Assembly: GCA_019233975.1 (NCBI GenBank)
Contig: JAFALY010000029.1
Span: 62,001-126,000, forward strand
Source: Alphaproteobacteria bacterium
Lineage (GTDB): Bacteria > Pseudomonadota > Alphaproteobacteria > UBA9219
Direction of reading: 5' to 3'
DNA length: 64,000 nt
This document shows, piece after piece, positions 16,917 through 25,223 of the stretch. Both the position numbers and the translations under genes were made by a program. The first letter of the stretch is position 1, and each line of letters opens with the position of its first letter. The notes beneath the pieces are model-generated. The model searched no databases. It was not told where the DNA came from and worked only from the letters and a program-made list of their open reading frames with translations.

Positions 16917-17574
16917 AATATCAAAATTTTCCGGTGCAATATTAACCGATATTCTTTCCGCTCTTATGGTGCCCGGGGCCAGTACCGCAGGAGAACTTCT
17001 TCAAAATATTTTTAAGAGGCGTATAGAAAAAGCAAGAGAGATCCTTATCCAAGAAATACGGGGTGGAGAGAATGATATTCTGAATGTTGAGGAATGTGAT
17101 GAAGTAGTGGCAATTGTTTACCGTTACATGCGTGCGGCACAAGAAGGGGCTGCTCGGATGAATCTACGCTTGTTGGCACGCATTATCGCTGGACAGAAAG
17201 CCCTTAAGGCATTGAAGGCTGATGAATTTCTGTATTACGCCGATCTGATTGCTTCGTTGCGTCACGAAGAGATAGTGCTATTGGGATCTTATGCTCGTGT
17301 TTTGGCAATTGAAACTAAAGTGGTTCGAGAAAACAGCCTAGATCCTTCAAGAGCGGAGAACTCTGCAGAACGCAGAGCGACAAAGTCTATAGAAGATGTG
17401 CTAATACCGGATGTGTTTTCTTCTCGATCTGAGTTATGGGCGACTGTAAACGCTGTTTCTCGAACAGGGCTGATGACAATTGCTTCCCCATCTTTTGATG
17501 GACCATACTTTGAATTAACTCCAATTTTCACCAAAGTGAATGTGCTGGTGTCATTTGAAGATTTAGAAGCGTAG
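16909..17574 (+). CDS. Unrecognised partner protein, helical with C-terminal winged-helix-like part
   Basis: The 221-residue product starts eight bases inside the previous gene, so the two are translationally coupled. Residues about 20-130 look helical (GELLQNIFKRRIEKAREILI, then NLRLLARIIAGQKALKALKA and ADEFLYYADLIASL). The final 60 (SELWATVNAVSRTGLM ... YFELTPIFTKVNVLV) read like a winged helix. I know no family. By position it may be the antitoxin, inhibitor or sensor for the HEPN-like protein. Confidence 0.65.
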   Translation: MSEISKFSGAILTDILSALMVPGASTAGELLQNIFKRRIEKAREILIQEIRGGENDILNVEECDEVVAIVYRYMRAAQEGAARMNLRLLARIIAGQKALKALKADEFLYYADLIASLRHEEIVLLGSYARVLAIETKVVRENSLDPSRAENSAERRATKSIEDVLIPDVFSSRSELWATVNAVSRTGLMTIASPSFDGPYFELTPIFTKVNVLVSFEDLEA

Positions 17575-17594
17575 GCAAGCCCCCATAATTCGAG

Positions 17595-17933
17595 CTACTC
17601 GTCCCCTGATTTTTTATCACGCCTGTTGAAGCTCGGCTCTTTTTCTAACCAAGGCTTTTTCATGCGGAGCGAGTGCGCGGAATTGTAGCCGCGGATTCTC
17701 TCACGTATTACCAGAAAGACAAAACCACCGATGAGAGCACCTTTGCATAGCTCACCGACTGAGAAATATTTTGACAGAAAATTATAAACAAAAAACCCGG
17801 CCAATCCGATGGCCACGTATTTTAGAAATCGGACTATTAATGGAGAAGCCTCGATTAATAAGTCAAGCCAAACGGGAATTGTCACAATCAGTACAAACCC
17901 GAGGAGAATGCCAAGAGCGATCTCTATTATCAT
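17595..17933 (-). CDS. Small inner-membrane protein
   Basis: The 112-residue protein has three hydrophobic segments: about residues 3-26 (IALGILLGFVLIVTIPVWL), 35-55 and 63-80 (ALIGGFVFLVI). A long basic, charged tail probably faces the cytoplasm. It lies 18 bases after the lipoprotein gene in the same direction, so the two form an operon facing the HEPN-like pair. No family is recognised. Confidence 0.65.
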   Translation of the reverse strand: MIIEIALGILLGFVLIVTIPVWLDLLIEASPLIVRFLKYVAIGLAGFFVYNFLSKYFSVGELCKGALIGGFVFLVIRERIRGYNSAHSLRMKKPWLEKEPSFNRRDKKSGDE

Positions 17934-17951
17934 AAGCTAACCAAGTGGTGT

Positions 17952-18623
17952 CTATTTCTTACAAATCCCGTCGGCGAGGTTTGCTGAAATCTTATCTAGC
18001 GCTGCCTTCGTTTTTGTACTTAGTTCTTCAAACCTTTGCGGGTCAGATTCCGAATAGTGAGATAATCTCTCTTGGCATGTCCAGTCCCTGATCTTATTGA
18101 CATAGGCACCATCTGATGCCCTATAAACTTTGACACGAGCTTTCGTGCACAAGACAGTCTCAAACATTCCCTCGCTGATGCCGATCTCTGGTGCTCCAGC
18201 CTCAATGACGTAGTTAGCTTTCACGCTCGTAATATCCGGCATAACGGAAGTGGTTTTATCAAGCCACTGTTTATCAGTATCGGCAATAACTTCTTTGTAT
18301 ACTTGACCCTTGATCCCGCAAGTATCAACTTTTCGCGCAATCTGGCTGGCAAAATAGTTTTCGATTTTTTCCTGGGCCAGCGCATCGGTTGCATTTTGCC
18401 CTTTGGTTTGGGATGAAGAAGACGTAGCCGCCGCCTCGATCAAGGGGCCAAGTGCACCAAACATAACACCAGTAGAATTACTGGTGTGCTCAACCTGTAT
18501 ATTTCCAACAGGCACGACCAGCGCATATGATCCGCGATCCGGAGGTGGGAACTGCGCGAAATCGCCTGCGCAGCCAGTTAATGACAGAATTACTCCTAAT
18601 GTTGAGATATACCGTTTTTTCAT
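17952..18623 (-). CDS. Lipoprotein of unknown function
   Basis: The start is placed at the ATG at 18623 (GGGGCGGGGC before it), since the next 20 residues form a lipoprotein signal: MKKRYIST, a hydrophobic core and the lipobox LTGC. The 223-residue product has a Ser/Thr-rich stretch near 75 and four more cysteines that could form disulfides. Its mature part is otherwise soluble and periplasmic. An earlier in-frame start at 18665 would bury the signal. A lipoprotein cargo gene is unusual in a satellite; surface exclusion or receptor blocking is possible but unproven. Confidence 0.7.
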   Translation of the reverse strand: MKKRYISTLGVILSLTGCAGDFAQFPPPDRGSYALVVPVGNIQVEHTSNSTGVMFGALGPLIEAAATSSSSQTKGQNATDALAQEKIENYFASQIARKVDTCGIKGQVYKEVIADTDKQWLDKTTSVMPDITSVKANYVIEAGAPEIGISEGMFETVLCTKARVKVYRASDGAYVNKIRDWTCQERLSHYSESDPQRFEELSTKTKAALDKISANLADGICKK

Positions 18624-19086
18624 AGCCCCGCCCCAGATGGTTTGACCTGAAGCCACCAAGCACAAGGCTTGGTGACCGGAGGTTCAAAACCGCTTAACGA
18701 GAAACGGCGCGGCGCTTTTAGCCGCGAGGCTTGGACATAACGCCACCCTCCGGCCATAAGACCGAAAGGCGGCATCTGTGAAATCCTGAGTTATGCTCTC
18801 AATATCCCTAGAAATAAGAAATGGCACAAAGCGAAAAGCATACCGCCTACCGCTTATACTTTCTCTATTTGTCGGGAATTAAGTTCATCGCTTTGGACTC
18901 CTAACGGCCATAGATGCCTTGGCCGCTCGTTAAAGAGGTTTTGAAGCCCCAGCACTGGCAACAACGCCAGCACATGCACTGACGCTAAACGAAACCAGGT
19001 GGTGTGGTCAATCGGCGTTTATGAAGAATGTGGTGATACCTAATCAAAAAAGATATTCTCGATGTTTAATGGGTGTATTTGAGAGT
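18624..19086. other. Gene-free stretch with weak structure
   Basis: No reading frame here has both sense and a ribosome site. Several imperfect inverted repeats are present: CGCGGC with GCCGCG near 18707-18726, and TAACG-GCC with GGC-CGTTA around 18902-18935. GC content is higher at the left and drops sharply past 19030. It may contain the lipoprotein promoter (minus strand) and an RNA, but I cannot support a specific call. Confidence 0.4.
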
Positions 19087-19116
19087 TTTACAAGTTAAGG
19101 GATTTTTGCCTTTAAA
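19087..19116 (+). promoter_or_regulatory. Candidate promoter of the abi-linked RNA
   Basis: TTTACA at 19087-19092 and TTTAAA at 19111-19116 are separated by 18 bases in a very AT-rich tract. Transcription would begin near 19123. The match is moderate and other A/T hexamers nearby could serve instead. Confidence 0.35.
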
Positions 19117-19122
19117 AATTTT

Positions 19123-19257
19123 GTTTTGTTACAAATGGTTATATTTCCTTCTGCCAAGGCCGTTAATTTTGTTATTGCTTTTTTAAGCATCACCGGCATA
19201 TCGTCATGTCAACATGACTGGCCCCTCTGCACATCTGTGTACGGGCCAGTTTTCATT
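19123..19257 (+). ncRNA. Candidate abiF-type non-coding RNA
   Basis: Three hairpins follow one another directly before the abi gene. They are TGCTT/AAGCA with a T4 loop (19176-19189), GTCATG/CATGAC with a TCAA loop (19203-19218), and a long terminator hairpin to 19250 followed by TTTTCATTT. Abi_2/AbiF-family genes are known to be preceded by a conserved structured RNA (the abiF motif), proposed to act as the antitoxin. Position and terminator fit that. The 5' end is estimated from the promoter guess. I have not compared it with the published consensus. Confidence 0.55.
19217..19257 (+). terminator. Terminator of the abi-linked RNA
   Basis: ACTGGCCC (19217-19224) pairs perfectly with GGGCCAGT (19243-19250). 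Inside, TGCAC pairs with GTGTA around an ATCT loop. TTTTCATTT follows. The hairpin ends 23 bases before the abi ATG, so abi is expressed either by read-through or from its own start directly behind it; a TAATAT hexamer lies at 19262. Confidence 0.7.
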
Positions 19258-19273
19258 TGTGTAATATCTCCCG

Positions 19274-20248
19274 ATGCCGATTCCTTACAGTAAACCCCAC
19301 CTGAATTTTGAACAACAAATCGCTTTACTCAAAAGCCGTCACATGATGGTTACAGATGAAGCAAAAGCCAAAGAGTGTTTGCAGCGGATAGGGTATTACC
19401 GGCTTAGTGGATATTGGTATCCATTTCGGCAAACAGAGGCCCGCCAAGCCGGGGATGGTAAACTAAGTTATGTCGTGGTGGATCAGTTCCGTTATGGCAG
19501 TGATTTTAAAAATGCCGTTGATCTTTATGTATTCGACAAAAAACTTCGACTTCTTTTTCTCGACGCGCTGGAGCGGATAGAAGTGGCGTTGCGCGTCGAT
19601 GTTGCTTCCCACTTAGGCAGGTTTGATCCTTTTGCATATAGCAATGTTGATCTACTACATGGAAATTTTACTAAAAAGGTAAGCTCCGTCACAGGGCAAA
19701 CAGGATATACCGAATGGCTATCTCTCTTTAATAATCGGATAGTCAAATCAAAAGAAGAATTCATCCTTCACTACAGAGAAACTTACGATCCTCCTTTACC
19801 TATATGGATTGCTGTTGAATTATGGGACTTCGGAATGCTCTCGAAGTTTCTTTCAGGCATGCGCCACGATGATTTGGCGGTTATCGCCGCGCGATACGGT
19901 ATTCCGCGCCCAGAGTTACTTACGAGCTGGATGCGGAGCATGAACCTTGTTCGAAATATTTGCGCGCACCATGCCCGTTTGTGGAACCGTTCGCTCACAG
20001 ATCGGCCCAAACTACCCAAGAACAATGAAATACCTTTATTGAACCCATTAGTGGATGATCAGTTTGCTAATTACCGCCTTTACGGTGTGGCCGCTGTCAT
20101 GTGCTACTTTTTGCGGACAATTAATCCCACCACTTCATGGATAGATCGTCTCAAAGATCATCTTGCCACATTTCCAGTGGCTTCCGGTGTGAGCATCCAA
20201 CAGACCGGCTTTCCGGCAGGATGGGAGAACCTACCTCTTTGGAATTAA
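19274..20248 (+). CDS. Abi_2-family (AbiD/AbiF-like) abortive-infection HEPN protein
   Basis: This 324-residue protein has the Abi_2 layout. It begins with KPHLNFEQQIALLKSRHM and RIGYYRLSGYWYPFR, followed by LYVFDKKLRLLFLDALERIEVALRV. The HEPN catalytic motif R227-x4-H232 lies in NLVRNICAHHARLWN. Proteins of this family abort phage infection by RNA cleavage; recent work links them to RNA antitoxins and to the ancestry of Cas13. No Shine-Dalgarno precedes the ATG; a TAATAT hexamer seven bases before it would even permit a leaderless transcript. It is the last cargo gene of the element. Confidence 0.88.
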   Translation: MPIPYSKPHLNFEQQIALLKSRHMMVTDEAKAKECLQRIGYYRLSGYWYPFRQTEARQAGDGKLSYVVVDQFRYGSDFKNAVDLYVFDKKLRLLFLDALERIEVALRVDVASHLGRFDPFAYSNVDLLHGNFTKKVSSVTGQTGYTEWLSLFNNRIVKSKEEFILHYRETYDPPLPIWIAVELWDFGMLSKFLSGMRHDDLAVIAARYGIPRPELLTSWMRSMNLVRNICAHHARLWNRSLTDRPKLPKNNEIPLLNPLVDDQFANYRLYGVAAVMCYFLRTINPTTSWIDRLKDHLATFPVASGVSIQQTGFPAGWENLPLWN

Positions 20249-20520
20249 AGAAATCTCGGACAATCAAATTAATAGCCATCGAAAATGCATGGCGGCGGGA
20301 ATTCAAGAGGGTAGCGTGAAATCTTCCAGAGTGGAGTCCGATAGCTTCTGAGCGGCCAAACAATCGACATTTCAAAAACGTCATATCATCTCGGTAAACC
20401 GTGACAAATCATTGTGTGGCGGTAATCAATCAAGGATCATGGTTTGATGATTTCGCTACCCATATTGCTACCCCTATGGAATTCAGAGTTGGGGCATAAT
20501 GTATAACTTATTGATATTAT
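20249..20520. other. Right-end non-coding region of the element
   Basis: No credible gene is visible after the abi stop. Short overlapping frames here lack ribosome sites. The last 70 bases hold the right-end repeats described separately, then the attachment core inside the tRNA. Confidence 0.5.
20455..20474. repeat. Right-end integrase arm-type repeats
   Basis: GCTACCC at 20455 and GCTACCCC at 20467 repeat at 12-base spacing, as at the left end (10701/10713). They lie 47-66 bases inside the right attachment core, in the place expected for arm-type sites. Confidence 0.6.
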
Positions 20521-20569
20521 TGGTGACCTCGGCGGGATTTGAACCCGCGACCCCCTGATTAAAAGTCAG
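20521..20569 (-). repeat. attR: direct repeat copy 2 inside tRNA-Lys
   Basis: This is the 49-base copy identical to 10523-10571. Here the repeat is part of the complete tRNA gene, so insertion restored a functional tRNA. Distance between copies is 9,998 bases, the length of the element. Confidence 0.95.
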
Positions 20570-20596
20570 ATGCTCTACCGGCTGAGCTACGAGGTC
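20521..20596 (-). tRNA. tRNA-Lys (anticodon UUU)
   Basis: The minus strand folds into a standard 76-nt tRNA. The acceptor stem GACCTCG pairs with CGAGGTC, and TAGCTCAG forms the D arm. Anticodon loop CTTTTAA puts UUU at 20563-20561, the T arm is GGGTTCAAATCCC, and CCA is encoded. It reads lysine codons AAA/AAG. Its 3' half is the integration site of the satellite element to the left. Confidence 0.97.
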
Positions 20597-20762
20597 ACAC
20601 AAGCCCTTCTGGATCAGAAGCGGCATAAGGGCATGATGGGTAACAGATGACCGCCCCCCAATGCAAGCCTTTATGTTATCCGGGTATCTGCCCAGAGGAT
20701 TTGTAAAAAGTAAGCAATAACAGGGGTATGGTGGCTTCTGGCCCGGCAGACACTTCGGTCAT

Positions 20763-21323
20763 TCAGTCGCGCACTTCGGGTTGTATTTTCTTGCGCGGGC
20801 CGGATTTTTTGAAACTGTCTTTCATCAGCTTGGCGATGGCGGGACTGACAAATGGCCTGATATCGCCGCCCAGACGTGCAATTTCCTTTACAAACCGTGA
20901 GGAAATAAACTGGGTGCCTTCGGTTGCTGTCAGGAACACGGTTTCTATATCCGGGTTCATGCGGTAATTCATGGCGGCCATCTGAATTTCATATTCAAAG
21001 TCGGAGGCCGCGCGCAAACCGCGCACAATGACGGAGGCGCCAAGGTCGTGCGCGAAATGCATCAGCAAAGTATCGAAAGGCAGGACCGAGATATTGCGGA
21101 TGCCGTCGCGTGCCATCATATCGACCTCGCGTTGTACCAGCGCCACACGTTTTTTGGTGGTGAACAAAGGCCCCTTGCCGGGGTTGTTGGCAACGCCGAT
21201 GACCAAATGGTCCACAATACGCGCCGCGCGGCGGATAATATCGATATGCCCCAGCGTGATGGGGTCGAACGTGCCAGGATAAAGGCCGGTGCGCCCCTTA
21301 GTTACAGGTTTTTTTTGAGCCAT
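20763..21323 (-). CDS. coaD: Phosphopantetheine adenylyltransferase CoaD
   Basis: CoaD joins ATP and 4'-phosphopantetheine to give dephospho-CoA, the fourth step of CoA synthesis. The 186-residue protein opens with YPGTFDPITLGHIDII, which carries the T/H-x-G-H nucleotidyltransferase motif. It later shows RGLRAASDFEYE and ISSRFVKEIA, the second conserved motif. About 20 extra basic residues follow the usual end. It overlaps the gene before it in transcription (21302) by 22 bases and ends the gyrA-coaD run. Confidence 0.95.
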   Translation of the reverse strand: MAQKKPVTKGRTGLYPGTFDPITLGHIDIIRRAARIVDHLVIGVANNPGKGPLFTTKKRVALVQREVDMMARDGIRNISVLPFDTLLMHFAHDLGASVIVRGLRAASDFEYEIQMAAMNYRMNPDIETVFLTATEGTQFISSRFVKEIARLGGDIRPFVSPAIAKLMKDSFKKSGPRKKIQPEVRD

Positions 21324-21676
21324 TCAGGCCACCATTTATGGAGGAGCGGGAAATAAACCCAAGCCTGCGAATGCGTGCCGTCTGCGTGTGTAACGTCCGC
21401 AAGACGTCGCGCGTACATTTCATTGTCTGGCAGGTTGGGGATTGTGGTAATGCGTTCATAGGCATCAAGATTGACAAAGTCAGTATCAGTCAACCCTTCC
21501 AATACCATGCCCGAAACTTCGCTGCCGCTTTGCTCTATCAGGTAAGGCCAGAGGCCCACATGAACGCTGTACCCCGCCATCTTGGCGGGTTTGTATTGGC
21601 AAACACGACCGATGATTTCAAGCTGAACGCTTTCTTTCATCAGGGTGCCGTAAACGAAAAGCGCTGTGTTACGCAT
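21302..21676 (-). CDS. Gamma-glutamylcyclotransferase-like (AIG2/GGCT) protein
   Basis: The start at 21676 (ATGCGTAA overlaps the gyrA stop) gives 124 residues. It begins [10 protein letters not shown], the YGTL/YGSL signature of the GGCT/AIG2 fold that binds gamma-glutamyl substrates. A conserved acidic residue in LDAYERI fits the catalytic glutamate position. Small bacterial members have uncertain substrates. Translation is coupled to gyrA and the gene runs into coaD. Confidence 0.85.
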   Translation of the reverse strand: MRNTALFVYGTLMKESVQLEIIGRVCQYKPAKMAGYSVHVGLWPYLIEQSGSEVSGMVLEGLTDTDFVNLDAYERITTIPNLPDNEMYARRLADVTHADGTHSQAWVYFPLLHKWWPEWLKKNL

Positions 21677-24404
21677 CCGATGTTTCTCCGGCCACTTCGT
21701 CTGCGCCGTCAGCTTCACCGGATGTGTCTTCCAGTACGGCGACAGACACGACGCGTTCGCCGTCCGCAATGCGGAATACCGTCACGCCCTGTGTGCGCCG
21801 GCCCGCAATGCGGATGTCGTTGACGGGCAGGCGGATAATCTGGCCACCGTCCGTCACCAGCATAATCTCGGCACGGTCGGGCACGGGGAAGGTGGCGATG
21901 ACATGGCCATTGCGTTCGGACATATCCATGTTCCAGATGCCCTGACCGCCGCGGCCCGCCAGACGATAGTCATAGGCCGATGAACGTTTGCCAAAGCCGC
22001 GTTCGGAAATAGTCAGGACAAACTGTTCCTGCGCCGCCAGTTCGGCAAAGCGTTCCGGTGTCAGTGTCAGGTTCGACGTTGTTTCTTCATCATCCCCACC
22101 TGTGACCTCTTCGCCTGTTTCTTCGCCTGTGCGGCGTAACTGCGCGGCCTGTTTCAAATAGGCAATGCGTTCGTCGGCGGATGCCTCCACATGGTGCAGG
22201 ATGGACATCGAAATGACCGCGTCACCGTCAGCCAGGCGCACGCCGCGTACACCAACCGATGTACGACCCGCAAACACGCGCACATCATCGACGGCAAAGC
22301 GGATGGCTTTGCCCTGCTTGGTGGCCAGCATGACGTCATCCTGTTCGGTACAGGTCTGAACGGAAATCAAACGGTCGTCGTCTTCCAGTTTCATGGCGAT
22401 GATGCCGCTCGCGCGTACATTGCTGAAATCAGACAGAAGGTTGCGGCGCACAGTCCCGGCGACGGTCGCGAACATGATGTGCAGATTATTCCATGCTGCT
22501 TCATCTTCGGGCAGATGCAGGACTGTTGTGATGGTTTCACCCGTCTGCAACGGCAGCAGGTTCACAAGGGCCTTGCCGCGCGCCTGCGGGTTGCCGAGCG
22601 GCAGCTTGTACACTTTCATTTTGTAGACGCGGCCCAGCGACGAGAAGAACAGCATCGGCGTGTGGGTAGAGGCCACGAAAATATCGCTGACAAAATCTTC
22701 GTCCTTCGTCGCCATGCCGGTGCGGCCTTTGCCGCCGCGACGTTGCGCGCGATAGGTGGACAGGGGCACGCGCTTCACATACCCCGCATGACTGACGGTC
22801 ACCACCATGTCTTCACGCTGGATCAGGTCTTCAATATCCTGTTCAAACTCCTGCGCTTCAATGGTCGTGCGGCGCGGCGTCGCAAAACGGGCGCGGATGT
22901 CGATCAGTTCGTTTTCAATAATGGCGAACACGCGCGGACGGTTGGCCAGAATGTCCAGATAATCGCGGATCTGATCGACGACATGCTTCAGATCGTCACC
23001 GATTTTATCGCGCTCCAGACCGGTCAAGCGATGCAGGCGCAGGTCCAAAATGGCCTTGGCTTGCGTTTCCGTCATGCGGTACGTGCCGTCTTTGGCCAGC
23101 GCGGATTCATCAACCAGATTAATCAGCGGCCCGACATCGGCGGCGGGCCATGCGCGCGCCATCAGTTCACCCTTGGCAATCGCGGGGTCGCTCGCCTTGC
23201 GGATCAGGGCGATAATCTCGTCGATGTTCGCGACGGCGACGGCCAGGCCCATCAGGATATGGGCGCGGTCGCGCGCCTGCCTCAATTCATATTCCGTGCG
23301 ACGGTTGACGACCTGTTCGCGGAAATCGACAAAAGCCTGTAGCACGTCTTTCAAATTCATCTGCTGCGGCTTGCCCTTGTTGAGCGCCAGCATATTGACC
23401 GGGAAATTCGTCTGCAACTGCGTGTGTGCGTACAATTGGTTCAAAACCACATCCGCCATGGCATCGCGTTTCAGTTCGATGACAACGCGCACGCCGTCGC
23501 GGTCGGATTCATCGCGCAGGTCGCTGATACCCTCGATAATCTTTTCATTGACGCATTCGCTGATGCGTTCGATCAGGCGTACCTTGTTCACCTGATACGG
23601 GATTTCGGTGACGATAATCGCGCTGCGGTCCTTGCGGATTTCTTCGACTTCGGTGCGGGCACGCATGGTGACGCTGCCACGGCCGGTGTGGAAAGCAGCG
23701 CGGCAACCGCTCTGGCCCAAAATCAGGCCACCCGTCGGAAAATCCGGGCCGGGGACGATTTCAATCAGTTCATCAATACTGATGCCCGGATTTTTAATCA
23801 GCGCCAGTGTCGCGTCTACAACTTCGCCCAGATTATGCGGCGCGATGTTGGTGGCCATGCCGACCGCAATACCGCCTGCGCCATTGACCAGCAGGTTTGG
23901 AAAACGTGAAGGCAGAACGTCGGGTTCTTCGATGGATTCGTCATAGTTCGGGTGGAAATCGACCGTGTCCTTGTCGATATCTTCCAGCATCGCCTCGGCA
24001 GTTTTGGCCAAACGCGCTTCGGTGTAACGCATGGCAGCCGCGTTGTCGCCGTCCATGGACCCGAAATTGCCCTGACCGTCGATGAGCGGCAGGCGCATGG
24101 AAAAATCCTGCGCCATACGCACCATGGCGTCGTAAATCGCGCTGTCGCCGTGCGGGTGGTATTTACCCATCACATCGCCGACGATGCGGGCGGATTTCTT
24201 GTAAGGCTTGCTGCTGTCGTAACCGCCTTCCTTCATGGCGAACAGAATGCGGCGATGCACCGGCTTCAACCCGTCGCGTACATCAGGCAGGGCGCGGGAG
24301 ACAATGACGCTCATTGCGTAGTCGAGATAGGAGCGCTTCATCTCCTCTTCGATGGTAACGGGCGTGATGTCGGTTGGCAGGGCAGGCAGAGTGGAATCGG
24401 TCAC
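21669..24404 (-). CDS. gyrA: DNA gyrase subunit A
   Basis: GyrA breaks and rejoins DNA in the gyrase A2B2 complex. The GTG at 24404, after an AGGA ribosome site, gives 911 residues; an upstream ATG at 24464 lacks this support. Catalytic Y127 lies in AAAMRYTEA. The quinolone-determining region [10 protein letters not shown] keeps S88 and D92, the drug-sensitive residues. The GyrA box is AQRRGGKG near 550. An acidic insertion ([15 protein letters not shown]) interrupts the C-terminal pinwheel, as often seen in alphaproteobacteria. Confidence 0.97.
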   Translation of the reverse strand: MTDSTLPALPTDITPVTIEEEMKRSYLDYAMSVIVSRALPDVRDGLKPVHRRILFAMKEGGYDSSKPYKKSARIVGDVMGKYHPHGDSAIYDAMVRMAQDFSMRLPLIDGQGNFGSMDGDNAAAMRYTEARLAKTAEAMLEDIDKDTVDFHPNYDESIEEPDVLPSRFPNLLVNGAGGIAVGMATNIAPHNLGEVVDATLALIKNPGISIDELIEIVPGPDFPTGGLILGQSGCRAAFHTGRGSVTMRARTEVEEIRKDRSAIIVTEIPYQVNKVRLIERISECVNEKIIEGISDLRDESDRDGVRVVIELKRDAMADVVLNQLYAHTQLQTNFPVNMLALNKGKPQQMNLKDVLQAFVDFREQVVNRRTEYELRQARDRAHILMGLAVAVANIDEIIALIRKASDPAIAKGELMARAWPAADVGPLINLVDESALAKDGTYRMTETQAKAILDLRLHRLTGLERDKIGDDLKHVVDQIRDYLDILANRPRVFAIIENELIDIRARFATPRRTTIEAQEFEQDIEDLIQREDMVVTVSHAGYVKRVPLSTYRAQRRGGKGRTGMATKDEDFVSDIFVASTHTPMLFFSSLGRVYKMKVYKLPLGNPQARGKALVNLLPLQTGETITTVLHLPEDEAAWNNLHIMFATVAGTVRRNLLSDFSNVRASGIIAMKLEDDDRLISVQTCTEQDDVMLATKQGKAIRFAVDDVRVFAGRTSVGVRGVRLADGDAVISMSILHHVEASADERIAYLKQAAQLRRTGEETGEEVTGGDDEETTSNLTLTPERFAELAAQEQFVLTISERGFGKRSSAYDYRLAGRGGQGIWNMDMSERNGHVIATFPVPDRAEIMLVTDGGQIIRLPVNDIRIAGRRTQGVTVFRIADGERVVSVAVLEDTSGEADGADEVAGETSDA

Positions 24405-24539
24405 GGGAAGTCCTGTAATTAACAACGAATCAGCGGCTCCGGGGGCCGCTGAATAACAGGGCAAACACTAGCATTTTTACGCGCACGATTCCAAGCGCAA
24501 AATCTATAAAATACTATTTAATATCAATATGTTACATTG

Positions 24540-25223
24540 TTATTGGCGGGTTTGTATGGCGCCATCGGCCAAGGCGACGACGCGCCCCATTTTACGGGCC
24601 AGATCATGGTTGTGCGTGGCCATCAACAACGCCAGCTTTTCATGCGCCGCCAGGTGTTGCAGCAGCGCAAAAACATGGTCGGCGGTTTCCGGGTCCAGAT
24701 TACCCGTGGGTTCATCGGCGATCAGTAATTTAGGTTTGTTGGCCAGTGCCCGGGCAAGGGCCACGCGTTGCTGCTCACCGCCCGATAGTCTTGCAGGTCG
24801 GTGGTCGGCGCGGTGTGTCAGGCCAATAAGGGCCAGCAATTCATCCGCGCGTTTTTCGGCGGCGGATTTGCTTACGCCCGCGATCATTTGTGGGAGGACG
24901 ATATTTTCCTGCGCCGAAAATTCCGGCAACAGATGGTGAAACTGATAAACAAAACCGATACTTTGGCGGCGCAGCGCCGTACGCCCCGCGTCGTCCAGAT
25001 GGGTGGCATCTGTGCCCGCGATCATGACCTGTCCGGCATCCGGCTGTTCCAGCAGGCCCGCGATATGCAGCAGGGTGGATTTGCCTGATCCCGAAGGGCC
25101 AATAAGCGCCACGGTTTCACCCGCGCCAACCGACAATGAACAGCCGCGTAGCACATGCAGATCGGTGCTGCCCTGGTGAAAACGGCGGTGCAGATCCCGC
25201 AATTCAAGAATACCGTTACTCAT
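24540..25223 (-). CDS. lolD: Lipoprotein-releasing ABC ATPase LolD
   Basis: LolD powers release of outer-membrane lipoproteins from the inner membrane. The start ATGAGTAA overlaps the end of lolC, giving 227 residues. Walker A is GPSGSGKS (42-49), the signature LSGGEQQRVALARAL, and Walker B LLIADEPTGNLD. It is the second gene of the lolC-lolD pair, in the usual order. Confidence 0.95.
   Translation of the reverse strand: MSNGILELRDLHRRFHQGSTDLHVLRGCSLSVGAGETVALIGPSGSGKSTLLHIAGLLEQPDAGQVMIAGTDATHLDDAGRTALRRQSIGFVYQFHHLLPEFSAQENIVLPQMIAGVSKSAAEKRADELLALIGLTHRADHRPARLSGGEQQRVALARALANKPKLLIADEPTGNLDPETADHVFALLQHLAAHEKLALLMATHNHDLARKMGRVVALADGAIQTRQ

Noticed and set aside
22191-23342. A 383-codon plus-strand frame opposite gyrA
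   Set aside because: Gln/His/Asp/Phe-rich mirror of GC-biased gyrA codons; gyrA itself is beyond doubt.
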